Assembly: GCA_947378965.1 (NCBI GenBank)
Contig: CANCMG010000023.1
Span: 1-48,291 of the forward strand
From: Alcaligenaceae bacterium
GTDB taxonomy: Bacteria > Pseudomonadota > Gammaproteobacteria > Burkholderiales > Burkholderiaceae_B
Direction of reading: 5' to 3'
DNA: 48,291 nucleotides
Position 1 is the first letter of the stretch. Every line of letters begins with the position of its first letter. This document shows positions 8,705 to 17,823 of the stretch, piece after piece. Under the pieces are notes generated by a model. The model worked only from the letters and a program-made list of their open reading frames with translations, ran no database searches and was not told the origin of the DNA. The position numbers were made by a program, and so were the translations under genes.

Positions 8705-8839
8705 CAGTTGCGCTGAGTGATCGATCGTAACAAGAGGCTTTTAGTCAGCATGAATGTATGACAACAAAAGAGGCTATGAAGACTTCTTAGTCTCGGAATA
8801 GTACTTTTTACTTAACAAATTTCAAAATAAATCTGACAA

Positions 8840-8854
8840 GTCTCACCTAGTGAC
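8840..8854. promoter_or_regulatory. Candidate operator upstream of kpsE, copy 3
   Basis: GTCTCACCTAGTGAC (core TCAC-CTA-GTGA) lies 73 bp before the kpsE start and repeats the palindrome of the regulator promoter. The flanks also echo it: A-rich AACAAATTTCAAAATAA lies just upstream, as in copy 1. The remainder of the 222-bp gap has no gene. Confidence 0.5.
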
Positions 8855-8926
8855 AAAGCACGACTCGCATACTAGATGTTCAGTGATTGACCCGCGGGCC
8901 GCAAGCCCTGCGACACAGGCAGCAAA

Positions 8927-9841
8927 GTGAATCAAAGCAGAAAAAAGCGGCAGCTTTGGAAAAGTGCACTGTTTATGGCTACCGTCGTGATACCAACGGT
9001 AGTGGCGGTAGCATACTTCGGCCTAATGGCTTCTGACATTTATGTCACCGAATCCAAGTTTGTGATCCGCAGCCCTCAAAAGATGGGCGGGGCTTCGTTT
9101 ATGGATGTTTTCAGCAAAATTGGCATGGCCAAATCTGACGAAGATTCGTTTGCCGTCAAAGAATATATTTTGTCGCGCGACGCCATGAACATCTTGAATC
9201 AAGACCTAAACATTAAAGAGGCCTATTCTGACCAAGCGATAGATTTGCTTGAGCGGTTTCCGGGTGTGCGCTATTGGGATACAAGCCTTGAAGCGTTTTA
9301 TCGCTACTATCAAAAACATGTTGGCGTTGAGGTTGACCCCAACTCATCGATTGCCACCTTAAACGTTAAAGCGTTTACTCCAGAACAAGCGTTTAGCCTG
9401 AATCAAAAGCTCATTGAAATGAGCGAAGCCTTTGTCAACAAACTCAACGAACGCGCCCGACAAGACTTATTAAAAAGCGCAACCGAAGAAGTCAACATTG
9501 CCAAAGCCAAAGTCGAGTCAACCACACTTGCTCTGATGCAAGTACGCACCCAAAAACCGGATCAGCAGCCTGACAAACAAGTCATGGCCCAGCAACGATT
9601 GGCCCTAGAAAAAACCTTTGCCGAACAACAGTTGGCCACTGCCATGACCGCCATGGAGCAGTCGCGTATCGAGGCCCTGCGCAAGCAGGTATATATCGAA
9701 CGCATCACGCAGCCGGCTAAGCCTGATTACGCGGTGCTGCCCGAGCGCTTGAAAGGCATTGTGACAACCCTAGTCCTGGGCTTTGTCTTTTGGGGCATCT
9801 TAATGCTGCTGATTGCCGGCGTGAAGGAGCATCACGTTTGA
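8927..9841 (+). CDS. kpsE: KpsE/CtrB/WcbD-type capsule export inner-membrane protein
   Basis: Polysaccharide co-polymerase-like adaptor that links the capsule ABC transporter to the outer-membrane channel across the periplasm. The start is GTG 8927. A first transmembrane helix lies at about residues 15-35, then ESKFVIRSP, typical of the family, a helical periplasmic part rich in Q, E and K, and a C-terminal helix at about 280-298 (IVTTLVLGFVFWGILMLLIAG). At 304 residues it is shorter than E. coli KpsE (about 380), so part of the periplasmic coiled coil appears to be missing. It overlaps kpsM by 4 nt, which indicates one operon. Confidence 0.88.
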   Translation: MNQSRKKRQLWKSALFMATVVIPTVVAVAYFGLMASDIYVTESKFVIRSPQKMGGASFMDVFSKIGMAKSDEDSFAVKEYILSRDAMNILNQDLNIKEAYSDQAIDLLERFPGVRYWDTSLEAFYRYYQKHVGVEVDPNSSIATLNVKAFTPEQAFSLNQKLIEMSEAFVNKLNERARQDLLKSATEEVNIAKAKVESTTLALMQVRTQKPDQQPDKQVMAQQRLALEKTFAEQQLATAMTAMEQSRIEALRKQVYIERITQPAKPDYAVLPERLKGIVTTLVLGFVFWGILMLLIAGVKEHHV

Positions 9842-10665
9842 GCACAGCACAATCCGTCGCCCCTAAGCGTCGTCGACAAGACTCCTTTATTGAGTCTTTA
9901 AAAATACAAGGTCGAGTGATCGGTGCACTATTTTTACGTGAAATTATCACTAGGTACGGCCGGCACGGACTAGGTTTTTTATGGTTTTTTCTTGAACCGA
10001 TGATGTTTTCGGTGGGGGTGACGGCACTGTGGACTGTCGCTGGCATGGCTCATGGGCAAGGGAACACCATGCCGATAGCAGGCTTTGCCTTGACCGGGTA
10101 TTCGGCCATCGTTTTATGGCGCAATATGGTCAATCGGCTAACAAACACTACCTCTGCGAACAAAGGGTTGCTCTATCACCCCAACGTCAGGGTCGTTGAT
10201 CTGATTTACGCACGTGCCTTGCTAGAGTTTGCAGCCTGCACCATGTCTTTGGTCTTTTTAACCTTTGTGTTTTGGGGGCTGGGCCTGATGGCTTTACCCG
10301 TAGACCCACTGAAAGCATTTTTTGCTTGGCTGTTATTTGCCTGGTTTGTGATTGGTGCCGGTATGTTGGCGGCTTTTATGGGCGAATCTTCAGAAATATT
10401 TGATCGCATCGTACACATTATTCTTTACCTGGCCCTACCCTTAACCGGTGCCTTCACAATGGTGTCTTGGATGCCACCGGCCATCCAAAATGTCTTGCTC
10501 TACTCGCCACTTGTACATGGCGTTGAAATGCTAAGAGAAGGCTATTTTGGTGCAGGTATAGACGCTCGTTATTCAGTCGCCTATCTCTTTCAAGTGAATT
10601 TAGTCCTCACACTCTTAGGCTTGATCTTGATCCGCAACATCCGCCGAAAGCTGATCGATGATTAG
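9838..10665 (+). CDS. kpsM: KpsM-type ABC-2 permease for capsule export
   Basis: Membrane subunit of the capsule ABC transporter. TTG 9838 is the chosen start: AAGGAG at 9824-9829 lies 8 nt before it, it overlaps the kpsE stop, and it removes an implausible leader. The 276 residues contain about six hydrophobic helices, and the amphipathic N-terminal segment LFLREIITRYGRHGLGFLW is highly typical of Wzm/KpsM/CtrC permeases. The C-terminal YSPLVHGVEMLREGYFG is also family-conserved. It works with the downstream ATPase. Confidence 0.95.
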   Translation: MSTAQSVAPKRRRQDSFIESLKIQGRVIGALFLREIITRYGRHGLGFLWFFLEPMMFSVGVTALWTVAGMAHGQGNTMPIAGFALTGYSAIVLWRNMVNRLTNTTSANKGLLYHPNVRVVDLIYARALLEFAACTMSLVFLTFVFWGLGLMALPVDPLKAFFAWLLFAWFVIGAGMLAAFMGESSEIFDRIVHIILYLALPLTGAFTMVSWMPPAIQNVLLYSPLVHGVEMLREGYFGAGIDARYSVAYLFQVNLVLTLLGLILIRNIRRKLIDD

Positions 10666-10689
10666 GCACCGCTGCGCTCGGGGTACTCA

Positions 10690-11337
10690 ATGATTACGCT
10701 TGAAGGGATCTGCAAGCACTATCCCTATGCTCAGGGCCAACGCCAAGTACTCAACCAGATTAACTTGCAAATTCACCCAGGTGAAAAGGTTGGGATTTTG
10801 GGGCGTAATGGTTCTGGCAAATCGACACTGATACGCATCATGGGCGGGGTCACGGTACCCGATGCTGGGCAAATCACTAAAGAGATGTCAATTTCGTGGC
10901 CACTTGCGTTTGATAGCGGTATGCAGGGCAGCCTGACAGGCTATGACAACGTTAATTTTATTTGCAGAATTTACAACACCGACATCACTGAAGTGTTGCC
11001 CTTTGTACAAGACTTTTCAGAACTAGGTCGCTATCTGTACGAACCCACTCGGTCATATTCGTCAGGGATGAAAGCCCGACTAAATTTTGCGATCTCGATG
11101 GCGATTGATTTTGACTGTATGTTGATCGACGAAGTTTTAGCCGTTGGCGATGCCCGTTTTAAAGAACGCTGCCACGAAGAACTACTTGTTAAACGTAAAG
11201 AGCGGGCCATCGTGTTGGTGTCACACGAACACGGGATGATCCGTGAAATTTGTGACACGGCGTATGTATTAAAAGAGGGACACCTTCACCATTTTGAGGA
11301 TGTCGAATCTGCGTACAGTTTTTATGCGTCTGGTTAA
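10690..11337 (+). CDS. kpsT: KpsT-type ABC transporter ATPase for capsule export
   Basis: Cytoplasmic ATPase that powers capsule export with KpsM. At 215 residues it is a short KpsT/CtrD type, without the carbohydrate-binding C-terminus of Wzt. Visible motifs are Walker A GRNGSGKST (38-46), the signature YSSGMKARL near 123, Walker B CMLIDEVLAVGD near 145 and the H-loop LVSHEHG near 176. It lies 24 bp after kpsM. Confidence 0.96.
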   Translation: MITLEGICKHYPYAQGQRQVLNQINLQIHPGEKVGILGRNGSGKSTLIRIMGGVTVPDAGQITKEMSISWPLAFDSGMQGSLTGYDNVNFICRIYNTDITEVLPFVQDFSELGRYLYEPTRSYSSGMKARLNFAISMAIDFDCMLIDEVLAVGDARFKERCHEELLVKRKERAIVLVSHEHGMIREICDTAYVLKEGHLHHFEDVESAYSFYASG

Positions 11338-11342
11338 ACACG

Positions 11343-11388
11343 CATTGAACACGCATGATGAGTTTCATTGAACAAGCATGCTGAGTCT
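11343..11388. repeat. Two 23-bp direct repeats after kpsT
   Basis: CATTGAACacGCATGaTGAGT(TT) at 11343-11365 is repeated at 11366-11388 with a few changes. It lies in the leader of the next gene. Confidence 0.65.
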
Positions 11389-11424
11389 AATCCAACACGT
11401 AACACGTTGCATAAAGTTATAACA

Positions 11425-12291
11425 ATGCCTTTTAAAAATCGCTCAAAAACAAACACTACCAAATTTAAAGAGATCATTGCGGGTTACGCCACGCCTAAAG
11501 TGATTGACTGGGTGTTAAAAAATAAAGTTGATCAAGGGGCCGCCGCAAGTTTTGCTTGGTCGGCGCAGGATAAGCAGCTGTTAAAAAAGATCTTGTTAGA
11601 TCCCACGGTTGTGCCGTCCGAGGTTCCTCTCTCTAATTTAAGATACAAGAAGTTTTTTCAAAGTGTGATTGATAATGGCTTAAATGCAGATGACGTGCGC
11701 TTATTTCAACGGCACAAAAATAAATTACCGTTAAGAGCCTTAGGCTTAGCTTATGACTTAGCAGATTTTGAAGCTGAGGATGAGGCGCTCGTTTCGAATA
11801 AAAAAATTGAAGCAGGCTTTTATATGCTTGAGGTGACGATCTCACCAAAATCCTATAGCTCACACTTACCCTTCATTTTGACTGAAGCACCTCGTAAAGG
11901 TACAGAGCTGACAAGTTTTCCGCTTTATGTAAAGGCCGAAAAAATAACAAAACGACTGATTAAACTTGATGAGGATACAGCGCTGGTGATTAAGCCAGAC
12001 CCTAGCTGGGCTCAAAAAGACCTTAAGCATTTCAAATTGGCAAAATTAACCAGAAATTTCTTTTTAAGTCGCCTTTATAAAAAGCTAGGCAATAACTTTA
12101 GTCTGCAAGCCGGTGCTGCGGTTAGCGATGCACAGCTTTTAAAAGCCTGGAAGCAATACGAGCACATTTTTACTCGCCAACTTAACCATCAACGGGTTGG
12201 CTACCATGTTGCGATTACCACGGAAGAAAAGAAAGTCATCCCTAGTGCCGCCGAGCAGATGCGCAATTTAATCCGCTCTTTGCTCAAGTGA
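11425..12291 (+). CDS. Hypothetical protein in capsule operon
   Basis: 288 residues from ATG 11425; a longer TTG start at 11368 lies inside the 23-bp repeat and is less likely. I do not recognise the family. The protein is basic, with no signal peptide and no membrane segment, so it is probably cytosolic. The N-terminal third (ATPKVIDWVLKNKVDQGAAA) looks helical; the middle (AGFYMLEVTISPKSYSSHLPF) looks strand-rich, and the end is again helical. It sits between the export ATPase and a GT2 glycosyltransferase, 36 bp from the latter, and may assist polymer synthesis. Confidence 0.6.
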   Translation: MPFKNRSKTNTTKFKEIIAGYATPKVIDWVLKNKVDQGAAASFAWSAQDKQLLKKILLDPTVVPSEVPLSNLRYKKFFQSVIDNGLNADDVRLFQRHKNKLPLRALGLAYDLADFEAEDEALVSNKKIEAGFYMLEVTISPKSYSSHLPFILTEAPRKGTELTSFPLYVKAEKITKRLIKLDEDTALVIKPDPSWAQKDLKHFKLAKLTRNFFLSRLYKKLGNNFSLQAGAAVSDAQLLKAWKQYEHIFTRQLNHQRVGYHVAITTEEKKVIPSAAEQMRNLIRSLLK

Positions 12292-12327
12292 GTTTAACAA
12301 TATCTGTGATCTCACAAGCACTTTTCA

Positions 12328-14112
12328 ATGATGGTTTCTAATTTAAAAACCTTGTTAAAGATACCCGACGCGAAAAAAATATCCTACGTTTTTTTTGTGT
12401 CTCAAGAGAAGCTTTCATCAGCCGCTCAACAACGGCAGACAACGCTGACGATTACCTCGATCTTGGAGCAAAGCGTACCGCTTTGCGATTTATTAATCGT
12501 GACGCCTGGGCAAACAGTTCACCAGCTTAAACGATTAATTGAACAGTGTATTCACCAATGCCAAGAGAAATACCTTAGTAGTTCTGGCGTTGCCTCGCCA
12601 CTTAACGGTAAAAAAATAGCTGCCAAATCTAAACAAAAGATTTCAAAAGGTGCCCCCTCGATTCGACTCTATGAGTTGCCACCTTGGCATACAGGCAGCA
12701 TTACCAGCGTAGTAACACTAGTGAAAGCGCAAATTCAAACTGAGTGGGCGATTTTTTTGGATAATGCCACACAGGTCACCCCGTCAGCCACCTATCAGTT
12801 CACCCAGGTGATCATCCAACACCCAAACTCAGAAGTGATCTACGCCGATCACGATGTCATCACTAGCCGTGGGGCTAGATCACACCCCTCTTTTAAACCG
12901 GTATTTTCACTCGACTTGCTTTACAGTCAAAATTATATCGGCTCATTTTTTGCAATCAAAACTAAATACCTTAGCCAGTTTGTTTCATCAAATAATAATT
13001 ATAGTTTTGCAAATTACACTTTTTATTTGCTTCTGTCATGTATTCAAGCCTTGGTAAAGTCATCGCCATCTAATTTAACGCGACTGACTCGAAAAATTAT
13101 TCATCTGCCTCATATTTTGCATTCAGAGCATAAACAAAAGCTCACAGCAAGTCGCGCGCGAGAAAGCACTTCTCAGCAACTTGAGCTTTTAAAAAATCAC
13201 TTGGCTAATTGTTATGCCAAGGTAACTTGTTCGCAAATTAAGCCCTTTATTTTTCGTCATAAGTGGCCGATTACCGCAACCGAGCCCTTAGTCAGTTTGA
13301 TTATCCCTACAAAAAACGGCTATGACATTTTAAAGACATGCATTAGTTCAATCATTAATAAAACAACCTACAAAAATTACGAAATTCTAATTGTTGACAA
13401 TCAAACGACAGATGTAAAAACACTTAAGTATTTGAACAAACTGACCTCTAGCTATCGCCACATCAAAACCCTTGAGTACGACCAGCCATTTAATTATTCA
13501 GACATCAACAACATCGCAGTAAAGCACGCTAAAGGGCAAATCCTGGGCTTTTTAAACAATGACCTTGAAGTCATTACCCCAACTTGGTTAACAGAAATGG
13601 TCAGCCACGCGTTACGGCCCGATATCGGCTGTGTCGGGGCGATGCACTACTACCCCGATAAGCGTATTCAACACGCAGGCGTGATTGTTGGCATGAATGG
13701 TGTGGCTGGCCACGCTTTTAACGGTCAAAAAAAAACGAGTCGCACAGATGCCTTCAATTATCTCGACTCACTCAGAAATCCCGACGCCGTCACTGCAGCA
13801 ACGCTGGTGGTGAGAAGAGAGCTATTTGATTTAGTCGGTGGCTTTGATAACAAGCATCTAAAAATTGCTTTTAACGATGTTGATCTTTGTCTAAAAATAG
13901 CAGCGCAAGGGTATCGCTGCCTCTGGACACCCTATGCCGAGCTATTTCACCATGAGTCTAAAACCCGAAATCTCGAGCGTATAGACAATGACTCACAACA
14001 GACCGAGTTATATGAACATCAGGTCATGAAAGAAAGATGGCTGACCAACCTTTACCCAAAACGCGATTTGCTGCGTTCGCTTAGCTTATTAGGTGCACCT
14101 TTTTATGAATAG
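12328..14112 (+). CDS. Two-domain GT2 glycosyltransferase
   Basis: Cytosolic nucleotide-sugar glycosyltransferase of 594 residues with tandem GT-A domains. The N-terminal domain (about 15-215) keeps the frame VIYADHDVITSRGARSHPSF and then YSQNYIGSFFAIK, which matches the IYSDEDxI...FKPxW...SQNY pattern of dual GT2 proteins, but the acidic motif is changed (DHD), so it may be weak or inactive. The C-terminal domain begins at PLVSLIIPTKNGYDIL (about 318), has FLNNDLEV (about 408, the DxD-like site) and AFNDVDLCLKI (about 514). It overlaps the next gene by 8 nt. It probably extends the capsule polymer; donor and linkage are unknown. Confidence 0.88.
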   Translation: MMVSNLKTLLKIPDAKKISYVFFVSQEKLSSAAQQRQTTLTITSILEQSVPLCDLLIVTPGQTVHQLKRLIEQCIHQCQEKYLSSSGVASPLNGKKIAAKSKQKISKGAPSIRLYELPPWHTGSITSVVTLVKAQIQTEWAIFLDNATQVTPSATYQFTQVIIQHPNSEVIYADHDVITSRGARSHPSFKPVFSLDLLYSQNYIGSFFAIKTKYLSQFVSSNNNYSFANYTFYLLLSCIQALVKSSPSNLTRLTRKIIHLPHILHSEHKQKLTASRARESTSQQLELLKNHLANCYAKVTCSQIKPFIFRHKWPITATEPLVSLIIPTKNGYDILKTCISSIINKTTYKNYEILIVDNQTTDVKTLKYLNKLTSSYRHIKTLEYDQPFNYSDINNIAVKHAKGQILGFLNNDLEVITPTWLTEMVSHALRPDIGCVGAMHYYPDKRIQHAGVIVGMNGVAGHAFNGQKKTSRTDAFNYLDSLRNPDAVTAATLVVRRELFDLVGGFDNKHLKIAFNDVDLCLKIAAQGYRCLWTPYAELFHHESKTRNLERIDNDSQQTELYEHQVMKERWLTNLYPKRDLLRSLSLLGAPFYE

Positions 14113-16843
14113 TGTCTGTATTACGGGTTATCTTCCAACAGACCTGAGTTTGGTCGAAGACATTCTCAACCAGGCCGGTATGCAAGCTGCGCTTCCGGCG
14201 CAGAGAGATACCTCAATGTCAATCAGCGTTTGGCATCAGCAGGTAGCAGAATTGTTAGCTAAAGAGAACAACGACGACCAAGATGAGCTTGGGTCCGCCG
14301 CTAACCTTGGCCGACTCTGGGAGCAGCTTGCGAGCGATATCTTTATCTCAAATCTTCACAGTCCGACCTGGGGCTGGGCAGATACCCGCAGCGCCCCGTT
14401 GCTATCATTTTGGAAGAATTTCGACCCGCAGCTAAGGTTTGTATTGGTAGTGTGTTCGCCCGAGCGTTTGCTTGCGCACGCAATAGAAAGCGCAAGCGAC
14501 ACCCCTAACGTCGAGCATACTCTGAATCAGTGGCAGTCTTATACTGAAACCTTACTGGCCTTTTATAAAGCGAACCCTAAACGAAGCATCATTGTTAACG
14601 TACAAGATTGCATCGACCAGCCAGCCGTATTTTTGCAGACCTTAAATAAAAAATGGGGCTTGCAACTTAATAAAGTGCACTTCCCTAATATTGCGGCGGT
14701 GGGCTTTTCTGACCTTACCAAGTATCTGGCAGCAGGCCTTGTCAGTGCATCACCGGCACATCAAGACTTGGGCATTAAACTTCATAAAAGTTCGAGTTTA
14801 AATTCTACTGAAATACGTCACAATGCCATTCCCTCATACGCTGACTTAATTCAGTGGTATCGCAAAGTGCGGGGCGACGTTTTGCAAAGAGAGCAAGATC
14901 AACTCGCCTTTCAAACAAAACACAATAAACTGCTCGAACGCTTTGAGCAAGAGCGCGCATTTAGTGCACAACTAGCAGCACAAAATGTTGCGCTTGAACG
15001 TAAACAAAAAGAATTAGCGCTTGAAATTGATAGCTTGCGTGCAGAATTTTTGAATTTACAACATTCAACTGTCAACCTTCAAGAAGAGTCAAACAAGCTC
15101 AAAGATATCAACGCACAATTTGACAAAGCTCTAGAAGAGCATGATCTACAAAAAGCTCAACTTACGGAAACACGAATTCAACTCGCTGCTGTTCAAAACG
15201 CGCACGAAGAATCAAAAGCAGCCCTTGCTGCTGCTAAAAATGAACAAGACAAACAAACGACAATTACCGATGATTTAATCGCCAAGCTGCGTGCGGCAAA
15301 CTCCCAGCTAGAAGCCTCAACCTCGGCAGAAAAAACTTTAACAGAAGAAAGTGAGCTTCTGTTACTACAATTGCACCAAGTGCAAGAAGAGTTAGAGAGC
15401 TATTTTCTCCAATACCAAGAGCTAAAAAAAGAAGTCGAGAGCACTCAAGCGCAACTGACTGAGACACAAGCTCAACTTGCAGCAGCTCAAAGCGCGCGAG
15501 AAGATTCAGACGCTACCCTGATTGCAGCTAGAAATGAACGCGACGGCCAAAGCGAAATTGCCAATGATTTGGCAGCCAAACTCCATGCAGCGAACTCGCA
15601 GCTGCAAGAGTCAAAGGCGGCACTAGCCTCTGCCAGAGATGAATATGACAAACAAACTGTCATTGCCAATGACTTAACCGCCAAGCTCAGTGCGGCAAAC
15701 GCCAAGCACGAAGCGTCAGCCTCAGCCGAAAAAGATTTAAAAGAAGAAAGTGAGCTTCTGTTACTGCAATTGCACCAAGTGCAAGAAGAGTTAGAAGTCT
15801 ATTTTCTAAAATATCAAGAAACCACAAAAGAAGTCGAGACCTGCCAAGCACGTTGGCGACGCATGCTTGTCCGTAACCCCGATTATTGCGATGTTGAATC
15901 CATCGCAATCGAGCCTGTCGCACAGGACAAAACGCACCGAACCATTTGGACAATAAAAGGATTAGATGCAGGTGGCAGGCATATCCCAGAAATGTCTTTT
16001 GCCACCTTTATCGAAAAAGGTATCGCAGGTTTTGAGTTTTCTCGTGCAGATAACGGGTCAGCGGGCTTACTTCGGTGGCCAACCACGCTGGCAGAAGACA
16101 CAACATTGACAATAGCGATGAACGGGGATATTAAAGCGAGCGAAAAACGCGCTTTAGCCATCATTGGGCTGACAACAAGTGATTGGTCTTTAATCAGCAT
16201 CTTGCTCAACCTACTGCGTAAGTCTTTGTTATCGCCAAGTTTGTTAAAAGCCCCTCAAAACTTTGACGCTGCAGCTTTAATCAAGGCGCTCGACAAACTA
16301 GAAATAAATCTAAAAGCCCTACCCGAGGTACTGCGCTACGACAAGGTCAAGCTTAAGCGCGAGCAAGTTAACCCAGATTACGAACACCTTTGGTTTTCGT
16401 TCGAAAATATGAAAGCCTCTGGCCAACTGATCGGCGATTTTGAATACCGAATCTCTTGCACCAACGTGCGTCCTAAAAAGTTTGGCGATCATCCTAAACT
16501 AGAGTTTCCTGACACTTGTAAAACTGTAATTCAAAGCTGGTTTGAAGAATCTTACGACGACTACGGCGCAAAACTCGAGCTACGTTTCGCGATGCCAGAA
16601 TCTATGGACATGGAAGTATGGGGCAAGCTCACCCCTCATGACCAACTGTTTATTCGCGATTTAGTCAGACAACTCCCTTTCATGATCGAAGATTTGCGAC
16701 TAAGCGGCCAAACCCCAAAGCGCGACTGGGACGACTGGAAATTCATGATCGGTGAAACTCAGCGAGTATTAACAATGAGAGCTGAGCCGGCCAAACCCAC
16801 GCCAAAAATACGTAAAACTAGTCCTCGTCAGTCAGCTGTTTGA
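14105..16843 (+). CDS. Sulfotransferase-like / long coiled-coil protein with C-terminal unknown domain
   Basis: 912 residues from ATG 14105, with AGGTG nearby upstream; the GTG at 14093 is an alternative. N-terminal residues 1-230 resemble sulfotransferase folds (WGWADTRSAPLLSFWKNF, then LRFVLVVCSPERLLAHAIES), but the glycine-rich PAPS loop near the N-terminus (ITGYLPTDLS) is degenerate, so catalysis is doubtful. Residues about 270-585 are continuous coiled coil and contain two copies of SELLLLQLHQVQEELE, 133 residues apart. Residues 585-912 form a globular domain (RWRRMLVRNPDYCDVESIAI...) that I know only as a partner of this coiled-coil motif in polysaccharide loci. It may scaffold glycosyltransferases, which is inference. 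Confidence 0.7.
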   Translation: MNSVCITGYLPTDLSLVEDILNQAGMQAALPAQRDTSMSISVWHQQVAELLAKENNDDQDELGSAANLGRLWEQLASDIFISNLHSPTWGWADTRSAPLLSFWKNFDPQLRFVLVVCSPERLLAHAIESASDTPNVEHTLNQWQSYTETLLAFYKANPKRSIIVNVQDCIDQPAVFLQTLNKKWGLQLNKVHFPNIAAVGFSDLTKYLAAGLVSASPAHQDLGIKLHKSSSLNSTEIRHNAIPSYADLIQWYRKVRGDVLQREQDQLAFQTKHNKLLERFEQERAFSAQLAAQNVALERKQKELALEIDSLRAEFLNLQHSTVNLQEESNKLKDINAQFDKALEEHDLQKAQLTETRIQLAAVQNAHEESKAALAAAKNEQDKQTTITDDLIAKLRAANSQLEASTSAEKTLTEESELLLLQLHQVQEELESYFLQYQELKKEVESTQAQLTETQAQLAAAQSAREDSDATLIAARNERDGQSEIANDLAAKLHAANSQLQESKAALASARDEYDKQTVIANDLTAKLSAANAKHEASASAEKDLKEESELLLLQLHQVQEELEVYFLKYQETTKEVETCQARWRRMLVRNPDYCDVESIAIEPVAQDKTHRTIWTIKGLDAGGRHIPEMSFATFIEKGIAGFEFSRADNGSAGLLRWPTTLAEDTTLTIAMNGDIKASEKRALAIIGLTTSDWSLISILLNLLRKSLLSPSLLKAPQNFDAAALIKALDKLEINLKALPEVLRYDKVKLKREQVNPDYEHLWFSFENMKASGQLIGDFEYRISCTNVRPKKFGDHPKLEFPDTCKTVIQSWFEESYDDYGAKLELRFAMPESMDMEVWGKLTPHDQLFIRDLVRQLPFMIEDLRLSGQTPKRDWDDWKFMIGETQRVLTMRAEPAKPTPKIRKTSPRQSAV
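15280..15835 (+). repeat. 399-bp (133-residue) internal duplication in the coiled-coil gene
   Basis: GCCAAGCTgcGTGCGGCAAAC... to CAAGAAGAGTTAGA(G) recurs 399 bp later with few changes. The string from 15344 to about 15420 matches that from 15743 nearly base for base. A third, partial echo (GCCAAACTCCATGCAGCGAAC) lies between them near 15580. Confidence 0.8.
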
Positions 16844-16857
16844 AATAAGGTTCTGTA

Positions 16858-17823
16858 ATGATTCGTGAAGAGGACGTAGTGTATGCCTATCGCTTTATGT
16901 TTGGCCGAGAGCCAGAAAGCCGTGAAACAGTTGCGCAGTATGCCAGCCAGGTCAATAGCCTAAGAGAATTAAGAGACTTATTTTTAAACTCAACCGAGTT
17001 TAAAGAGTTACTAGATAGAAATCTCCCCCCCCGTGCGCCCAAGCCAGGCTTTCAGGGCCCGCCAATGCACGTTGAGTTAACGGATGATCCCGCGATATTA
17101 GATGCACTGTTTGCCAAGACCGTTGCCCAATGGCAGCACTTAGGCCAAACCGAACCTTATTGGTCTGTATTAACAAGCGACCGCTATTTTATAGAGACCT
17201 TTCATCAAAACCGTGATGCCTTTTTTGCTACCGGCGAAGTTGAGGTACAGGCTTTTGAATCAACTGTTGCTCGAGCAGGATTATCGTTTCCAAGCAACGC
17301 TCGCTGCCTAGAATTAGGCTGTGGGGTTGGCAGAGTTACCGCCGCCCTTGCGAAACGGTTTACCGAAGTAGTGGCTGTCGATGTATCACAACCTCATTTA
17401 AATATCGCAAAAAACGAGCTTGCAAGACTGCAACCTACAAACAAAATAGATTATCAGCAACTGAATCAACTCAGTCAGATGCAAAATTTAGGCAGTTTTG
17501 ATGTTGTTTATACAAAAATTGTCTTACAACATAATCCACCACCCGTTATTAATTATCTACTGAAATCGATGCTAAACAGCCTTAACCCAGGTGGGATCGC
17601 GTTGTTTCAATTGCCTGTTTATAAAGCTGGCTATATTTTTGATATTTCTAAATATCTCAATAAAGAGCACAGTGAGTTAATGGATATGCATTATTTTCCT
17701 CAGACATATTTAATTAAATTGTTATTAAACGCAAATTGTTCGATTCAAGAGTTACGCGAGGATGATGCAATAGGCATTTCTATGACGAGTATATCTAACA
17801 GTATTCTTGTATTTAAAAATTAA
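16858..17823 (+). CDS. SAM-dependent methyltransferase with N-terminal DUF4214-like segment
   Basis: 321 residues. The first about 56 residues (EDVVYAYRFMFGREPESRET... FLNSTEFKELL) resemble the DUF4214/phycobilisome-linker-like helical module found in surface-polysaccharide enzymes. A class I methyltransferase core follows, with motif I CLELGCGVGRVTAAL at about 150, an acidic D in VVAVDVSQPHL, VVYTKIVLQH, and LNPGGIALFQL after it. It probably methylates a sugar or terminates a chain in capsule assembly. It lies 14 bp after the coiled-coil gene and is the last gene before the AT-rich block. Confidence 0.82.
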   Translation: MIREEDVVYAYRFMFGREPESRETVAQYASQVNSLRELRDLFLNSTEFKELLDRNLPPRAPKPGFQGPPMHVELTDDPAILDALFAKTVAQWQHLGQTEPYWSVLTSDRYFIETFHQNRDAFFATGEVEVQAFESTVARAGLSFPSNARCLELGCGVGRVTAALAKRFTEVVAVDVSQPHLNIAKNELARLQPTNKIDYQQLNQLSQMQNLGSFDVVYTKIVLQHNPPPVINYLLKSMLNSLNPGGIALFQLPVYKAGYIFDISKYLNKEHSELMDMHYFPQTYLIKLLLNANCSIQELREDDAIGISMTSISNSILVFKN

